Of a stretch of DNA of 64,000 nucleotides, positions 1 to 7,982 are shown piece by piece (the first letter of the stretch is position 1; every line of letters begins with the position of its first letter). The stretch comes from Rhodospirillales bacterium (GTDB taxonomy: Bacteria; Pseudomonadota; Alphaproteobacteria; Micavibrionales; Micavibrionaceae). Location: positions 1,550,001 to 1,614,000 of the forward strand of contig CP060239.1 in assembly GCA_023898785.1 (NCBI GenBank). Reading direction: 5' to 3'. A model generated the notes under the pieces. That model worked only from the letters and a program-made list of their open reading frames with translations, had not been told where the DNA came from and ran no database searches. A program made the translations under genes and the position numbers.

Positions 1-24
1 ATCTTCAACGGTTACGCGGGCCAT
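1..24 (-). CDS. rpoZ: RNA polymerase omega subunit, 5' end only (partial)
   Basis: The complement of the first 24 bases reads MARVTVED, the N-terminus typical of alphaproteobacterial RpoZ, the small subunit that helps assemble RNA polymerase. A Shine-Dalgarno-like GAGGAAG lies about 6 bases upstream of the ATG. The remainder of the gene is outside the window, so only the start is supported. Confidence 0.7.
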
Positions 25-133
25 TCGTTACTTCCTCATCTAAACTTTCAGAACTTGAAGGCCGATATATAGGCAGTTTTGAGTTTAAAAGCAAGCCCCT
101 TGACGTTTCAGGGATATTGACGATGATGGGGCG

Positions 134-757
134 ATGAAAACCCCTGACCTGAATTGCCGGTTTTGCCCACGTTTATTCGAGTTCCGCGCTCAGAATAAAG
201 ACAAATTCCCCGATAAATTCAATGCACCCGTCCCGTCTTTCGGCGATCTGAACGCGCAAGTGCTGGTCGTAGGCCTCGCGCCGGGGCTTAAAGGTGCGAA
301 TTTTTCCGGGCGCCCCTTTACCGGCGATTATGCCGGGGATTTGCTGTATGCGACCTTGCTGAAATTTGGCTTTGCGCGTGGGGAATATGCCAGGCATAAA
401 GATGACGGACTGGAATTGGTGGATTGCCGTGTAACCAACGCGGTGCGCTGCGTCCCACCGGAAAACAAACCGACAACAGATGAGATGAATACCTGCCGGG
501 ATTTCCTTAAAAGTGAAATTGCCGCGATGCCCAATCTCCGCACCATCCTTTCACTGGGGCTGATCTCGCATAATGCGGTGCTCAAAATATTCGGCCATAA
601 AATTTCGGCTTTTAAGTTTGCCCATGGCGCGCACCATCACTTAAATGACCGGTTTACACTCGTCGATTCGTATCATTGCTCACGCTACAACACCCAAACA
701 AAACGTCTGACGACGGAAATGTTTGAAACGATATTCTCGTCATTGCGAGGAGTGTAA
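134..757 (+). CDS. Uracil-DNA glycosylase, family 5 (UdgB-like)
   Basis: Predicted base-excision repair enzyme that removes uracil and related deaminated bases from DNA. The 207-residue protein begins with a cysteine pair (CRFCPRL) typical of the iron-sulfur type. It has the GLAPG...GRPFTGD motif near residues 48-66 and the C-terminal HCSRYN motif, the arrangement seen in family 5 (UdgB) enzymes. The gene is divergent from rpoZ and convergent with leuA. Its last codons (SLRGV-stop) lie inside a dispersed palindromic repeat, so the native C-terminus has probably been replaced by repeat-encoded residues. Family assignment is by motif; substrate range is inferred. Confidence 0.87.
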   Translation: MKTPDLNCRFCPRLFEFRAQNKDKFPDKFNAPVPSFGDLNAQVLVVGLAPGLKGANFSGRPFTGDYAGDLLYATLLKFGFARGEYARHKDDGLELVDCRVTNAVRCVPPENKPTTDEMNTCRDFLKSEIAAMPNLRTILSLGLISHNAVLKIFGHKISAFKFAHGAHHHLNDRFTLVDSYHCSRYNTQTKRLTTEMFETIFSSLRGV

Positions 758-830
758 CGACGAAGCAATCCATTCGTGTCCGTTAGGGTGAAAACTGGAT
801 TGCCGCGCTCCTTTCAGTCGCTCGCAATGA
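738..830. repeat. Dispersed palindromic repeat, copy 1
   Basis: A 93-bp imperfect palindrome with outer arms GTCATTGCGAG and CTCGCAATGA and inner arms GAAGCAATCCA and TGGATTGC. It fills the gap between the convergent udg and leuA genes and encodes the last residues and the stop codon of udg. Four related copies lie at 11787, 17776, 30667 and 51059. Confidence 0.8.
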
Positions 831-838
831 TATTGAAA

Positions 839-2422
839 TCAAGGCGCAAGGGCTTCGCCCGCAGTTTGCGGGTTCATGCTCTCGCGCTTGGTCAGCAGCT
901 TGTTCAGCGCATGGATATACGCCCGCGCGCTGGCCACCAGCGTATCGGCATCCGCGCCCTGACCGTTCACCGTCTTGCCGTCTTCTTCAAGACGCACCGT
1001 GACCTCGGCCTGCGCATCCGTCCCGCCGGTCACCGCATGAACCTGATAAAGCTGCAGCCGGGCGCCCTCATGCGGCAGTATTTCGCGAATAGCTTTGAAA
1101 ATAGCGTCAACAGGCCCGTTACCTTCCACACGCGCGCATTTCTCTTCGCCATCGATTTTAACGCAAAGCTCAGCAATTTGCGGACCCTGAGACCCGGCCT
1201 GCACCTGTAACGATACAAAACGTACCGTTTCGTTTTCTCTTATAACCTCATCCTCAACCAAAGCAATCAGGTCATCTTCAAAGATTTCCTTTTTCCTGTC
1301 TGCCAGCGATTTAAAACGCACAAACGCGTCTTGAAAGGCTTGCTCACCCAGATCAAAGCCCAGCTCTTGAAGCTTGTTTTTAAACGCAGCCCGGCCTGAG
1401 TGTTTCGCCATCACCAGTTTGGATTCATTAAGCCCGACGCTTTCCGGCGTCATGATCTCATAGGTCTGGTTGTTCTTAAGCATACCGTCCTGATGAATGC
1501 CGCTGGCATGCGCAAAGGCATTCGCCCCGACAATCGCTTTGTTTGGCTGCACCGAAAAGCCGGTGATGGTCGAAAGCGTCCGCGAAGTTTTGGTAATGCG
1601 CGTGGTCTCAATTCCGGTTTTATAGGGCAGCGCATCGGCGCGGGTGCGCAAAGTCATGACAATTTCCTCCAGCGCCGCATTCCCCGCGCGCTCGCCAATA
1701 CCGTTAATCGTGCATTCAACCTGCCGTGCGCCGTTCTGTACGCCTGCCAGCGAGTTCGCCACAGCCAGCCCCAAATCATTATGGCAGTGAGTCGAAATAA
1801 TCGCCTTGTCGATATTGGGCACGCGCTCAAACAGCATTTTGATCTGGCGGCCATATTCTTCAGGGACAGCATAACCCACCGTATCGGGAATATTGATCGT
1901 GGTCGCCCCGGCGGCAATCGCCGTTTCAACGCATTGGCACAGGAAATCATCTTCTGTGCGGCTGGCGTCTTCTGCGCTCCATTCCACATCATCAGTAAAG
2001 CCCCGGGCAAGCGCAACGCTTTCATGCACGGCTTCTATTACCGAATTCGGACCCATTTTGAGCTTATATTTCATATGCAAAGGACTGGTGGAGATAAAGG
2101 TATGAATACGCCGGCTTTCCGCCGGTTTGATCGCATTGCCCGCCGCTTCAATATCGGCCTGCTTAGCGCGGCACAATCCGGCAACGGTGGCATTCTTAAC
2201 CACCTTGGCGATTTCATTGACCGATTCAAAGTCGCCCGGCGAGGCAATCGGGAAGCCCGCTTCAATCACGTCCACGCCAAGCTCATCAAGCAGCACGGCC
2301 ATTTTGAGCTTTTCTTCCAGATTCATTGAACAGCCCGGTGATTGTTCACCATCGCGCAGCGTTGTATCGAAAATAATGATACGGCCTGGGTCGGCTTGTA
2401 CTTTATCGAAAGCACGGGTCAT
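839..2422 (-). CDS. leuA: 2-isopropylmalate synthase
   Basis: Catalyses the first committed step of leucine synthesis, condensing acetyl-CoA with 2-oxoisovalerate. The 527-residue length is normal for the family. Visible features are the N-terminal TIM-barrel signature FDTTLRDGEQSPG, the metal-binding HCHND motif, and a C-terminal LeuA dimer/regulatory domain (about residues 390-510) used for leucine feedback. The start is the ATG at 2422, followed by MTRAFDK. Upstream on the same strand is a leucine-rich leader peptide, so transcription is probably attenuated by leucyl-tRNA supply. Confidence 0.96.
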   Translation of the reverse strand: MTRAFDKVQADPGRIIIFDTTLRDGEQSPGCSMNLEEKLKMAVLLDELGVDVIEAGFPIASPGDFESVNEIAKVVKNATVAGLCRAKQADIEAAGNAIKPAESRRIHTFISTSPLHMKYKLKMGPNSVIEAVHESVALARGFTDDVEWSAEDASRTEDDFLCQCVETAIAAGATTINIPDTVGYAVPEEYGRQIKMLFERVPNIDKAIISTHCHNDLGLAVANSLAGVQNGARQVECTINGIGERAGNAALEEIVMTLRTRADALPYKTGIETTRITKTSRTLSTITGFSVQPNKAIVGANAFAHASGIHQDGMLKNNQTYEIMTPESVGLNESKLVMAKHSGRAAFKNKLQELGFDLGEQAFQDAFVRFKSLADRKKEIFEDDLIALVEDEVIRENETVRFVSLQVQAGSQGPQIAELCVKIDGEEKCARVEGNGPVDAIFKAIREILPHEGARLQLYQVHAVTGGTDAQAEVTVRLEEDGKTVNGQGADADTLVASARAYIHALNKLLTKRESMNPQTAGEALAP

Positions 2423-2493
2423 GTGCGTATACTCCTTAAATATGCGCTTCTTTTTAATGCGCTTGTCTTAATATTTCAATGTCTGGAATTTTT

Positions 2494-2539
2494 CCCCTGT
2501 AGCGCAGGCACATAAAATGCCTCATGCATCGCTCAGGGG
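2494..2539 (-). promoter_or_regulatory. Putative leuA attenuator hairpin
   Basis: In the leuA leader transcript the end of the leader peptide can fold with downstream sequence. CCCCTG (2539-2534) pairs with CAGGGG (2499-2494), AGCG pairs with CGCT, and AGGCA (2522-2518) pairs with TGCCT (2510-2506). The hairpin overlaps the leader stop codon, so a translating ribosome would control whether it forms. It is followed by A residues rather than a U tract, so it may not be a simple intrinsic terminator. The function is inferred from the leader peptide. Confidence 0.5.
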
Positions 2540-2589
2540 CGCATAAGGAGCAGAAGGTCTAGCAGCAATTGTGTTTGCACGTTGCTCAT
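2533..2589 (-). CDS. leu operon leader peptide, 18 aa
   Basis: A short reading frame upstream of leuA encodes MSNVQTQLLLDLLLLMRP and then stops. Seven of its 18 codons are leucine, mostly in two runs (LLL and LLLL). Leucine-rich leaders in front of leuA are the classical sensor of transcription attenuation: ribosome stalling at Leu codons under leucine limitation changes folding of the downstream RNA. Too short for routine gene calling, but position, strand and composition together make it convincing. Confidence 0.75.
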   Translation of the reverse strand: MSNVQTQLLLDLLLLMRP

Positions 2590-2631
2590 GAGCGTATATA
2601 AACGGATTTTTACGAGGATATGCAAGTTTTT

Positions 2632-2811
2632 TTATGAATCCAGCGCCCGCGCTTCATCAACCAGCATAATCGGAATGCCGTTACGAATAGGATAGGCAAG
2701 CTTGGCCTGCTCGGAAACAAGCTCTTGCGCTTCTTTATCATAGCGCAAGGGGCTTTTGGCCAGAGGACAAACCAGAATTTCCAACAATTTTGGATCGATT
2801 TTAGCGCTCAT
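2632..2811 (-). CDS. Trm112-family zinc-ribbon-like small protein
   Basis: A 59-residue protein starting MSAKIDPKLLEILVCP and containing the PIRNGIPIML segment diagnostic of the Trm112/YcaR family. Members in eukaryotes activate methyltransferases; the bacterial role is not settled. Only one cysteine of the usual CP..C pattern is visible (LVCPLAKSPL), so zinc binding may be lost. The ATG at 2811 is preferred over a TTG at 2847 that would overlap the upstream LON-domain gene. Same strand and close spacing suggest co-transcription with that gene. Confidence 0.85.
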   Translation of the reverse strand: MSAKIDPKLLEILVCPLAKSPLRYDKEAQELVSEQAKLAYPIRNGIPIMLVDEARALDS

Positions 2812-2843
2812 AATTACAGCTTTAGCGCGCAGGAATAGATAAA

Positions 2844-3509
2844 TCAATGCTTATAGCAAGAGTGCGGCTCTTTACCGGAGCGAACAGCCATTTCCAGCAT
2901 GCTCATAAAAATCTGCGCGCGCGATTTACAACAAGGCGCTTCCAGAAGAGCTTGCCTCTCTGCCTGCTCAAACGGACAAACCATTGATAAGCAGGTGATA
3001 AGCCGTCCATCCGGCGCTTCGTCGAGCATACCCCAGTCACAATCCATGCCATGCTGGTCAAAATAATTATGCAGCAAGGCTTTAAGCTTCTCCCGGTCCA
3101 AATCAAGACAGCGATGCGCGCTAACATCACCCTTATATGGCGTCCAATCCGGCTTCACAACGCGGTAAGCCTTAGGTGTGCTGATCTCTTCGGTAACATC
3201 AAAGCGATATATGCCGCAAAGATTGACAAGATAGCGCCCATCGGTTGTTTCACTAAACTCAACAATCTTTCCCGCGCAGCCGGTTTTAACAAGCGCCGGC
3301 CTTTCCTGATCCTGTTGATGAGGCTGGGGCTGGATCATCCCGATAAGGCGATTGCCAGCCAATGCATCTTCAACCATTTGCAGATAGCGTGGTTCAAAAA
3401 TATTAAGCGGCAGATGCCCGGAAGGCAGCAAAAACGCGCTGGAAAGCGGAAAGACCGCCAGACTCTGCGGAAGATCATCAAATTGCGGCGCGAAAGGATT
3501 ATGTTCCAT
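2844..3509 (-). CDS. LON peptidase N-terminal (substrate-binding) domain protein
   Basis: A 221-residue protein made of a Lon substrate-binding domain (FPLSSAFLLPSGHLPLNIFEPRY near residues 20-43) without the ATPase or protease domains. Stand-alone LON-domain proteins of this size are common in alphaproteobacteria, usually between a thioredoxin-like gene and a Trm112 gene, exactly as here. The biochemical role is unknown; a protein-quality-control function is inferred from the neighbouring thioredoxin-TPR gene. Confidence 0.88.
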   Translation of the reverse strand: MEHNPFAPQFDDLPQSLAVFPLSSAFLLPSGHLPLNIFEPRYLQMVEDALAGNRLIGMIQPQPHQQDQERPALVKTGCAGKIVEFSETTDGRYLVNLCGIYRFDVTEEISTPKAYRVVKPDWTPYKGDVSAHRCLDLDREKLKALLHNYFDQHGMDCDWGMLDEAPDGRLITCLSMVCPFEQAERQALLEAPCCKSRAQIFMSMLEMAVRSGKEPHSCYKH

Positions 3510-3535
3510 AACTCAAATTAAATAGTCCGCAATTC

Positions 3536-4480
3536 TTAAGAAAAAAGGAGTCTGGATAATTTTTTACGTCCCGCGATAGTAAGCGGATCGCTATGGCCAA
3601 GGGCTTCGAAAAACCGTAGCAGCGTCTTTCGGGCTTCCTGATCGTTCCATTCCCGGTCTTGAGCAATCGCCGCCAGTAGCGTTTCAATCGCTTGCTCTTT
3701 CTGGTCTGCACCAAACTGAACCTCAGCCAGAGCGCATTTGGCATCAAGATCCTCGGGGTTATCTGCTGCCTTTTTCTCTAAAGCGAGCAGTTCATCAGAT
3801 GAAGGGACGTTTTGCGCCAGCTCAAGCGCGGTGAGTGCTGCTTCAAATTCGGAAGCTTTGGTAATCTCTTCCGGTGCGCCGGCCACCAATCCTTGCGCCT
3901 GTTTAATCATTCCTGCGGCGATAAAAGTGCGTATCATTCCGGCATAAGCGTGCGCATTTTTCTCGTCTTGTTGCAAAATCTGCGCATACGCACTTTGTGC
4001 CGTTTGCAGATCGCTTGCGCCCAGCGCTTCGGCAGCAATTTTAAGAACTTCCGGAATATCAATCGCATCCGGACGTGCTGCGCGCGCAGCTTGCACAAGC
4101 TTATCAATAAAGCTCTGCACAGCGCTTTCAGGTTGCGCACCTTGGAAAGCGTCAACCGGCTGTCCGCCCCAAAAACCAAAAACGGTCGGCACGGATTGAA
4201 CGCGCAAGGCGCCTGCCAGCTCAGGATTTTCATCAAGATTGACCTTGGCCAGTAAAACTTCGCCACCAGCCGCCTGTACGGCACGCTCCAAAACGGGCAT
4301 AAGCTGTTTACAAGGCCCACACCATGGCGCCCAGAAATCAACAATCACCGGCTTTTCCATCGATGCGGCCATAACCTTGGTCTCAAAGTCGGCGGTGCCA
4401 ACATCAAAGATCGTTTCTTGCTGTGCACCGGGTGCTCGCACAGCAGAGGGCTGAATATTTCGCGGTTTTGATCCAAACAT
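3536..4480 (-). CDS. Thioredoxin-like TPR protein (CnoX/YbbN family)
   Basis: A 314-residue protein with an N-terminal thioredoxin domain (about residues 25-130) carrying an intact WCGPC active site and a cis-Pro segment (VQSVPT), followed by TPR-like helices (about 145-310). E. coli CnoX has this architecture and works as a holdase chaperone. The complete CGPC suggests this homologue is also redox-active, as reported for alphaproteobacterial members. It is the upstream gene of the thioredoxin/LON/Trm112 run on the minus strand. Confidence 0.9.
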   Translation of the reverse strand: MFGSKPRNIQPSAVRAPGAQQETIFDVGTADFETKVMAASMEKPVIVDFWAPWCGPCKQLMPVLERAVQAAGGEVLLAKVNLDENPELAGALRVQSVPTVFGFWGGQPVDAFQGAQPESAVQSFIDKLVQAARAARPDAIDIPEVLKIAAEALGASDLQTAQSAYAQILQQDEKNAHAYAGMIRTFIAAGMIKQAQGLVAGAPEEITKASEFEAALTALELAQNVPSSDELLALEKKAADNPEDLDAKCALAEVQFGADQKEQAIETLLAAIAQDREWNDQEARKTLLRFFEALGHSDPLTIAGRKKLSRLLFS

Positions 4481-4526
4481 GCTTTTTAATCCTCATTATA
4501 ACAGCCCTTTATGTACGCTTTTGTCC

Positions 4527-5045
4527 CTATAAATCAAGAATTATAGGTTGATGGCCTGTATGGCCCAGGAATTTAAGCAAATCTGCAGGCGTAAGGCCAA
4601 TCGTCATCCTATTGTCCAAAGGGTGATAATTTACGGTTTCCGCCGCCATCATACGTGCATCAAGCACAATTTGCACACGATGCTCCGGGTCGTTCATCAC
4701 GGTGAATGGGCAAACCGAACCGGGGCGGATACCCAAAAATTCCCATAAACGATCTGGCGAACCAAAAGATAGCCGCCCGCAATTCAATTTGCTCTGTAGC
4801 GTTTTTAAATCCACCGCTGTTTCATTGGCTGCAACGACCAGAAAATTTTTCTTCTTTTTATCCCGCAGATACAAATTGCGGCAATGCACACCCGGAATAT
4901 CACGGTCGAGCGTATCGCTTTCCGCAACCGTAAAGACGGCTTGGTGATGATAAAGGGCATAAGAAATATCCAGATTTTTCAATGCATTGAAAAGGTTTTC
5001 GGGCGTGGTTGGAAGAGGAGATAATGGAAAATCCAAACTATTCAT
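4527..5045 (-). CDS. Prolyl-tRNA deacylase (ProX/PrdX, YbaK/EbsC family)
   Basis: Trans-editing enzyme that hydrolyses alanine mischarged on tRNA-Pro. The 172-residue protein matches the PrdX group: LYHHQAVFTVAES near the N-terminus, NLYLRDKKKKNFLVV with the lysine run, and GSVCPFTVMND near residues 108-118. The start at 5045 (MNSLDFPLS) has a strong AGGAAAGGA site upstream; a longer frame to 5126 would add an AT-rich tail absent from the family. Confidence 0.9.
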   Translation of the reverse strand: MNSLDFPLSPLPTTPENLFNALKNLDISYALYHHQAVFTVAESDTLDRDIPGVHCRNLYLRDKKKKNFLVVAANETAVDLKTLQSKLNCGRLSFGSPDRLWEFLGIRPGSVCPFTVMNDPEHRVQIVLDARMMAAETVNYHPLDNRMTIGLTPADLLKFLGHTGHQPIILDL

Positions 5046-5183
5046 ACGTCCTTTCCTACATATAAAAATAGATAAAATTTTAGATAAATTGTTTTCATAT
5101 ATAAGCAATTTCTTAAGTTTTTTCACTTATCATAATAAGCACAAACACAGCAAATAATAAAAAATAATGTGTGGATAGGGAAA

Positions 5184-5507
5184 ATGAGTGATACGGTAGA
5201 GAGCGATGCCCATGCGGCAGAAGCTTTAATTGCAGAATTACAGGCATGTGGGAATGAACCCGTCAATAACGCGTGGATGGCCGGACGTATGCCGCCGGGG
5301 CAATGCCTCGGGCTCCACCCGGCCCCGAAAGATGGCCAGCCGGGTATCCGTGAAGTCTATGTAACAAATGGTGATATGTTTAAAGAGTTGGTTGAAAAGC
5401 TTCCTGAAGCAATGGCTAACCCGAGAATGGCTTTCTGTCAGGTCGCAGGCACAGAAGCTCCTCAGCAAAACGCAGATTTAACTCTTGATCCAAGGATGCT
5501 GTTATGA
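5184..5507 (+). CDS. Hypothetical protein, 107 aa
   Basis: No family recognised. The acidic protein begins MSDTVESDAHAAEALIAELQ and contains a proline/glycine-rich stretch (AGRMPPGQCLGLHPAPKDG). No signal peptide or membrane segment is apparent. ATG at 5184 is preferred to an in-frame GTG at 5169. The stop overlaps the next gene's start by 4 bases (ATGA), so the two are probably translationally coupled and may act together. Confidence 0.6.
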   Translation: MSDTVESDAHAAEALIAELQACGNEPVNNAWMAGRMPPGQCLGLHPAPKDGQPGIREVYVTNGDMFKELVEKLPEAMANPRMAFCQVAGTEAPQQNADLTLDPRMLL

Positions 5508-5785
5508 ATATAGAGCTGGGCATTCTCAATGATGGTGGTGTTGTTCTGGTGAGTGATAACCCGTTGCCGGAAGTGGTACGCCGCGTTGAATATTATCGTG
5601 ATCAGCGGATATTCATGTTGGTCTATAATAACGATGATGAAGGGCAATTAATGGATTACGAAATTCCGGAAGATATGTCTCATCCTATTGAGAAGAGCCC
5701 GAATGTAATCATTTACACAATGTTCAAAAACCATGATCCGATCGGCTATAGAGTGCCGCTCATCAAGGTCGGAGAACTTTTTTAG
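5504..5785 (+). CDS. Hypothetical protein, 93 aa
   Basis: No family recognised. A compact soluble acidic protein (MNIELGILNDGG... DNDDEGQLMDYEIP-like central region) with alternating hydrophobic residues suggestive of a mixed alpha/beta fold. Its start overlaps the stop of the preceding gene by 4 bases. It ends about 60 bases before tRNA-Gly. Confidence 0.6.
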   Translation: MNIELGILNDGGVVLVSDNPLPEVVRRVEYYRDQRIFMLVYNNDDEGQLMDYEIPEDMSHPIEKSPNVIIYTMFKNHDPIGYRVPLIKVGELF

Positions 5786-5795
5786 ATTTTTGACC

Positions 5796-5823
5796 TTGCG
5801 TTCTGTCACAAAACCTCTATAAA
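5796..5823 (+). promoter_or_regulatory. Probable promoter of tRNA-Gly
   Basis: TTGCGT (5796-5801) and TATAAA (5818-5823) are separated by 16 bases and end about 25 bases before the mature tRNA. This is a sigma-70-like arrangement. Assignment is by spacing and similarity only. Confidence 0.4.
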
Positions 5824-5847
5824 TCTTCAAATCTATTCCCAAACGAT

Positions 5848-5922
<75 letters not shown>

Positions 5923-5947
5923 TTTTATCACCCAATATAGTCCAATA

Positions 5948-5981
5948 AAGCCCGAAAAACATTGATTTTCAGGGCTTTTTT
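5948..5981 (+). terminator. Rho-independent terminator after tRNA-Gly
   Basis: AAGCCC and GGGCT arms, extended by AAAA/TTTT pairing, followed by six T residues. The last T bases overlap the beginning of a 21-bp sequence repeated at 51520-51540. Confidence 0.75.
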
Positions 5982-6188
5982 ATGCGGTCCGTAGGACAGC
6001 ATAAATTATCGGCTGGGCGTGGGCTATATCTCGAGGTCATGCCCAACGGCTCAAAATATTGGCGCATGAAATACCGCATTAAAGCAGGTGATAAATATAA
6101 AGAGAAACGATTGGCTTTGGGTGTCTATCCCGAAATTTCTTTGAAAGAAGCTGATAGCAAGTGCACTGAGGACGGCAATATTGTATGA
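5982..6188 (+). pseudogene. Truncated P4-type tyrosine integrase (N-terminal fragment)
   Basis: The reading frame contains LSAGRGLYLEVMPNGSKYW and then RLALGVYPEISLKEA, the N-terminal DUF4102-like arm-binding region of P4-family integrases. Normal integrases are about 400 residues; this one stops after 68 codons with no SAM-like or catalytic R-H-R-Y domain. The first residues (MRSVGQ) do not fit the family and come from a 21-bp sequence repeated elsewhere in the window, so both ends look rearranged. Position just after tRNA-Gly fits a decayed integrative element. Confidence 0.8.
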
Positions 6189-6316
6189 ATACATTTCAAT
6201 ACACCATTATTCATGAACTCGTTGATACAAACCCGACAAGCGAAGTCGGAATGGTTTTGAAGCCAGTGGTCAAAAGCCATTATGCTTGTATCGACATCAA
6301 AGAACTACAGCTATAG
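6185..6316 (+). CDS. Possible small protein, 43 aa
   Basis: An ATG overlapping the integrase fragment's stop codon (ATGA) opens a 43-codon frame starting MNTFQYTIIHELVDTN and ending KELQL. No homology recognised. It may be the remnant of a cargo gene of the decayed element or a chance frame. Confidence 0.25.
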   Translation: MNTFQYTIIHELVDTNPTSEVGMVLKPVVKSHYACIDIKELQL

Positions 6317-6343
6317 GCATGAGGTTATTGATCGTCAACTCGC

Positions 6344-7003
6344 TCATGCCTCCAAATCCTTCATCCGCAAATCCGTCCCCGGCTTTTGAAACAAATAATG
6401 CTCGATCATATGCGTCCCCGCATCGGCGAATGTTTTCAGCCCCATAAACACCAGCATCCCCATAGCCTCGATCCCGCTGCCGAAAATGATCGCCAGATGC
6501 CTCGGGATAATCCGCAAATACGGGTAAAACATCAACGTCCCCAGATTGGGCTTTTTCTGGCGAAAATCCGCGCGCAAATTATGCATATAGGAAAAACTAT
6601 GAGAGCCAACGAAAGCGCTTAAGCCCAGCAGCATCAACATTGCCTCGGTCATGTTCAACGCATTTAGTGGCTGTTCCTGCCATAAAAACGCAAAATAGGC
6701 CGCGTGGAAAATTCCGTAATGAATCGCAAAAAATATCGCCACAGAACGCTTTCCTGCCTCGGTTTCCGGCACAGGTTCATCGTTCATCGTCATGCCTTTG
6801 GTGGTAAAGCTCTCTAATGAGAGCATCCGGATGATATTGACCACGCCGATCATCACGCTCTGGCTCCAGTAAATCCACATGATCTGGCCCAGCGGCCAAT
6901 CTTGCGTAATCGCCAGAACCATAGAAACCAGATTGCCGAAAATAATTCCCCAAAGAGACGGATCAGACAGACGCATATACGGGCTTTCGAATGGCTCACT
7001 CAT
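6344..7003 (-). CDS. Integral membrane protein, DUF6498-like
   Basis: A 219-residue protein with about five or six hydrophobic segments (for example near residues 17-33, 42-60, 90-110, 120-140, 170-190). The pattern WGIIFGNLVSMVLAI...IYWSQSVMIGVVNIIRM resembles the DUF6498 family, whose function is unknown. It stands alone on the minus strand, between the tRNA-Gly locus and a hypothetical pair. The family name is a moderate-confidence recognition from the N-terminal motif. Confidence 0.7.
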   Translation of the reverse strand: MSEPFESPYMRLSDPSLWGIIFGNLVSMVLAITQDWPLGQIMWIYWSQSVMIGVVNIIRMLSLESFTTKGMTMNDEPVPETEAGKRSVAIFFAIHYGIFHAAYFAFLWQEQPLNALNMTEAMLMLLGLSAFVGSHSFSYMHNLRADFRQKKPNLGTLMFYPYLRIIPRHLAIIFGSGIEAMGMLVFMGLKTFADAGTHMIEHYLFQKPGTDLRMKDLEA

Positions 7004-7089
7004 CGCATGACCTTATCAGATAATGGCCCACGAAAAAACGGGTCTGCTCACAGCAGACCCGTTCGTTTTCCGTGGTTTAAACTTTATTG

Positions 7090-7326
7090 TTATCTCATAC
7101 TAGGCATTTCCTTCGGCACAATTCCGGCGGCTCTGTTCCAATCTTCATTTGCGTTTAAGGCGGGAATTTGATCAGCCGTGACGGTTGGATTTTCCGGATC
7201 GAAGTTTCTTTGTTTATTACACATGGAAACAGCTGCCTCATCAGTAACGGGGGTTATTTGTGGTGCGCTCTGAATAATCTCTACACAAGCTTTAACAATA
7301 GGGTCATTTAAATCAGGTTGTAGCAT
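7090..7326 (-). CDS. Hypothetical protein, 78 aa
   Basis: No family recognised. Begins MLQPDLNDPIVKACVEIIQS and ends KEMPSMR; soluble, with a central proline-rich section. The ATG at 7326 has a GGAG site upstream and lies inside the end of the preceding gene (14-base overlap), so the two are likely coupled. Confidence 0.5.
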   Translation of the reverse strand: MLQPDLNDPIVKACVEIIQSAPQITPVTDEAAVSMCNKQRNFDPENPTVTADQIPALNANEDWNRAAGIVPKEMPSMR

Positions 7327-7846
7327 AATTCGATCTCCAGTTTTTCGGTAAAATGATGCGTTCATGGCCCGGCGCCCAAAACGCGGACGTCTCATCCGGG
7401 AATTCTAGCCCCATCGCCTTGATCAGCGTATGGGCAATCGAATTCGGGCTATCGCCGTTTTCATCTTCCGGACGGTAATTCAAATTTTGTGCATTGATGA
7501 AATGCAGCGCCTCAACGGCCATCGCCATCTTGCGCAAATACTCTTTCACCGGGCCGCGAAACACCTCGGTTTCTTTCACGATCGTGAAATGCTCGCTCGG
7601 CAGGCCGCCTTCATTCGGCGGAGCCATAACCCCGCGCAGCGCCCGCACATCGCTGTCATTACGTTCAATCGCCAGACCGCTCATCATCACTTTGTCTGCG
7701 CCGCTATGATCCCGGAAAATGATATAATTATAAACAGGGCCTCCCGATCCGCCCATTTCAGCACTCATAATATGAATGGAATGCATGGCTTCGGGCAAAT
7801 CCGTAGCCCCTTCATTATGCGCACTTGTCGCCCCATCTGTATGCAT
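7313..7846 (-). CDS. Hypothetical protein, 177 aa
   Basis: No family recognised. A soluble protein starting MHTDGATSAHNEG, with a repeated-looking polar N-terminus and a compact mid-section (GPVYNYIIFRDHSGADKVMMSGLAI). A GAGGG site precedes the ATG. It overlaps the downstream 78-residue gene and probably shares its transcript. Confidence 0.55.
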   Translation of the reverse strand: MHTDGATSAHNEGATDLPEAMHSIHIMSAEMGGSGGPVYNYIIFRDHSGADKVMMSGLAIERNDSDVRALRGVMAPPNEGGLPSEHFTIVKETEVFRGPVKEYLRKMAMAVEALHFINAQNLNYRPEDENGDSPNSIAHTLIKAMGLEFPDETSAFWAPGHERIILPKNWRSNYATT

Positions 7847-7916
7847 TGCGTTAAACCCTCATTTATTTTCACCTACTTAGTGTGCGCTACGGGAGTTAAT
7901 TTTCGGTAAAAGAGAC

Positions 7917-7948
7917 ACAAAAAAGGCCAGTACAAAACCGGCCTTTTA
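7917..7948 (-). terminator. Terminator after phoH
   Basis: On the minus strand GGCCGG and CTGGCC arms enclose TTTTGTA and are followed by six T residues, about 35 bases past the phoH stop codon. The A-rich left flank could also allow function in the other direction. Confidence 0.65.
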
Positions 7949-7982
7949 GAGAAGGAGAAGAATAAACTTAGGAATTTATACC

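Noticed and set aside
1400..2329. 309-codon open frame on the + strand opposite leuA
   Set aside because: Antisense shadow of leuA; no motif or ribosome site.
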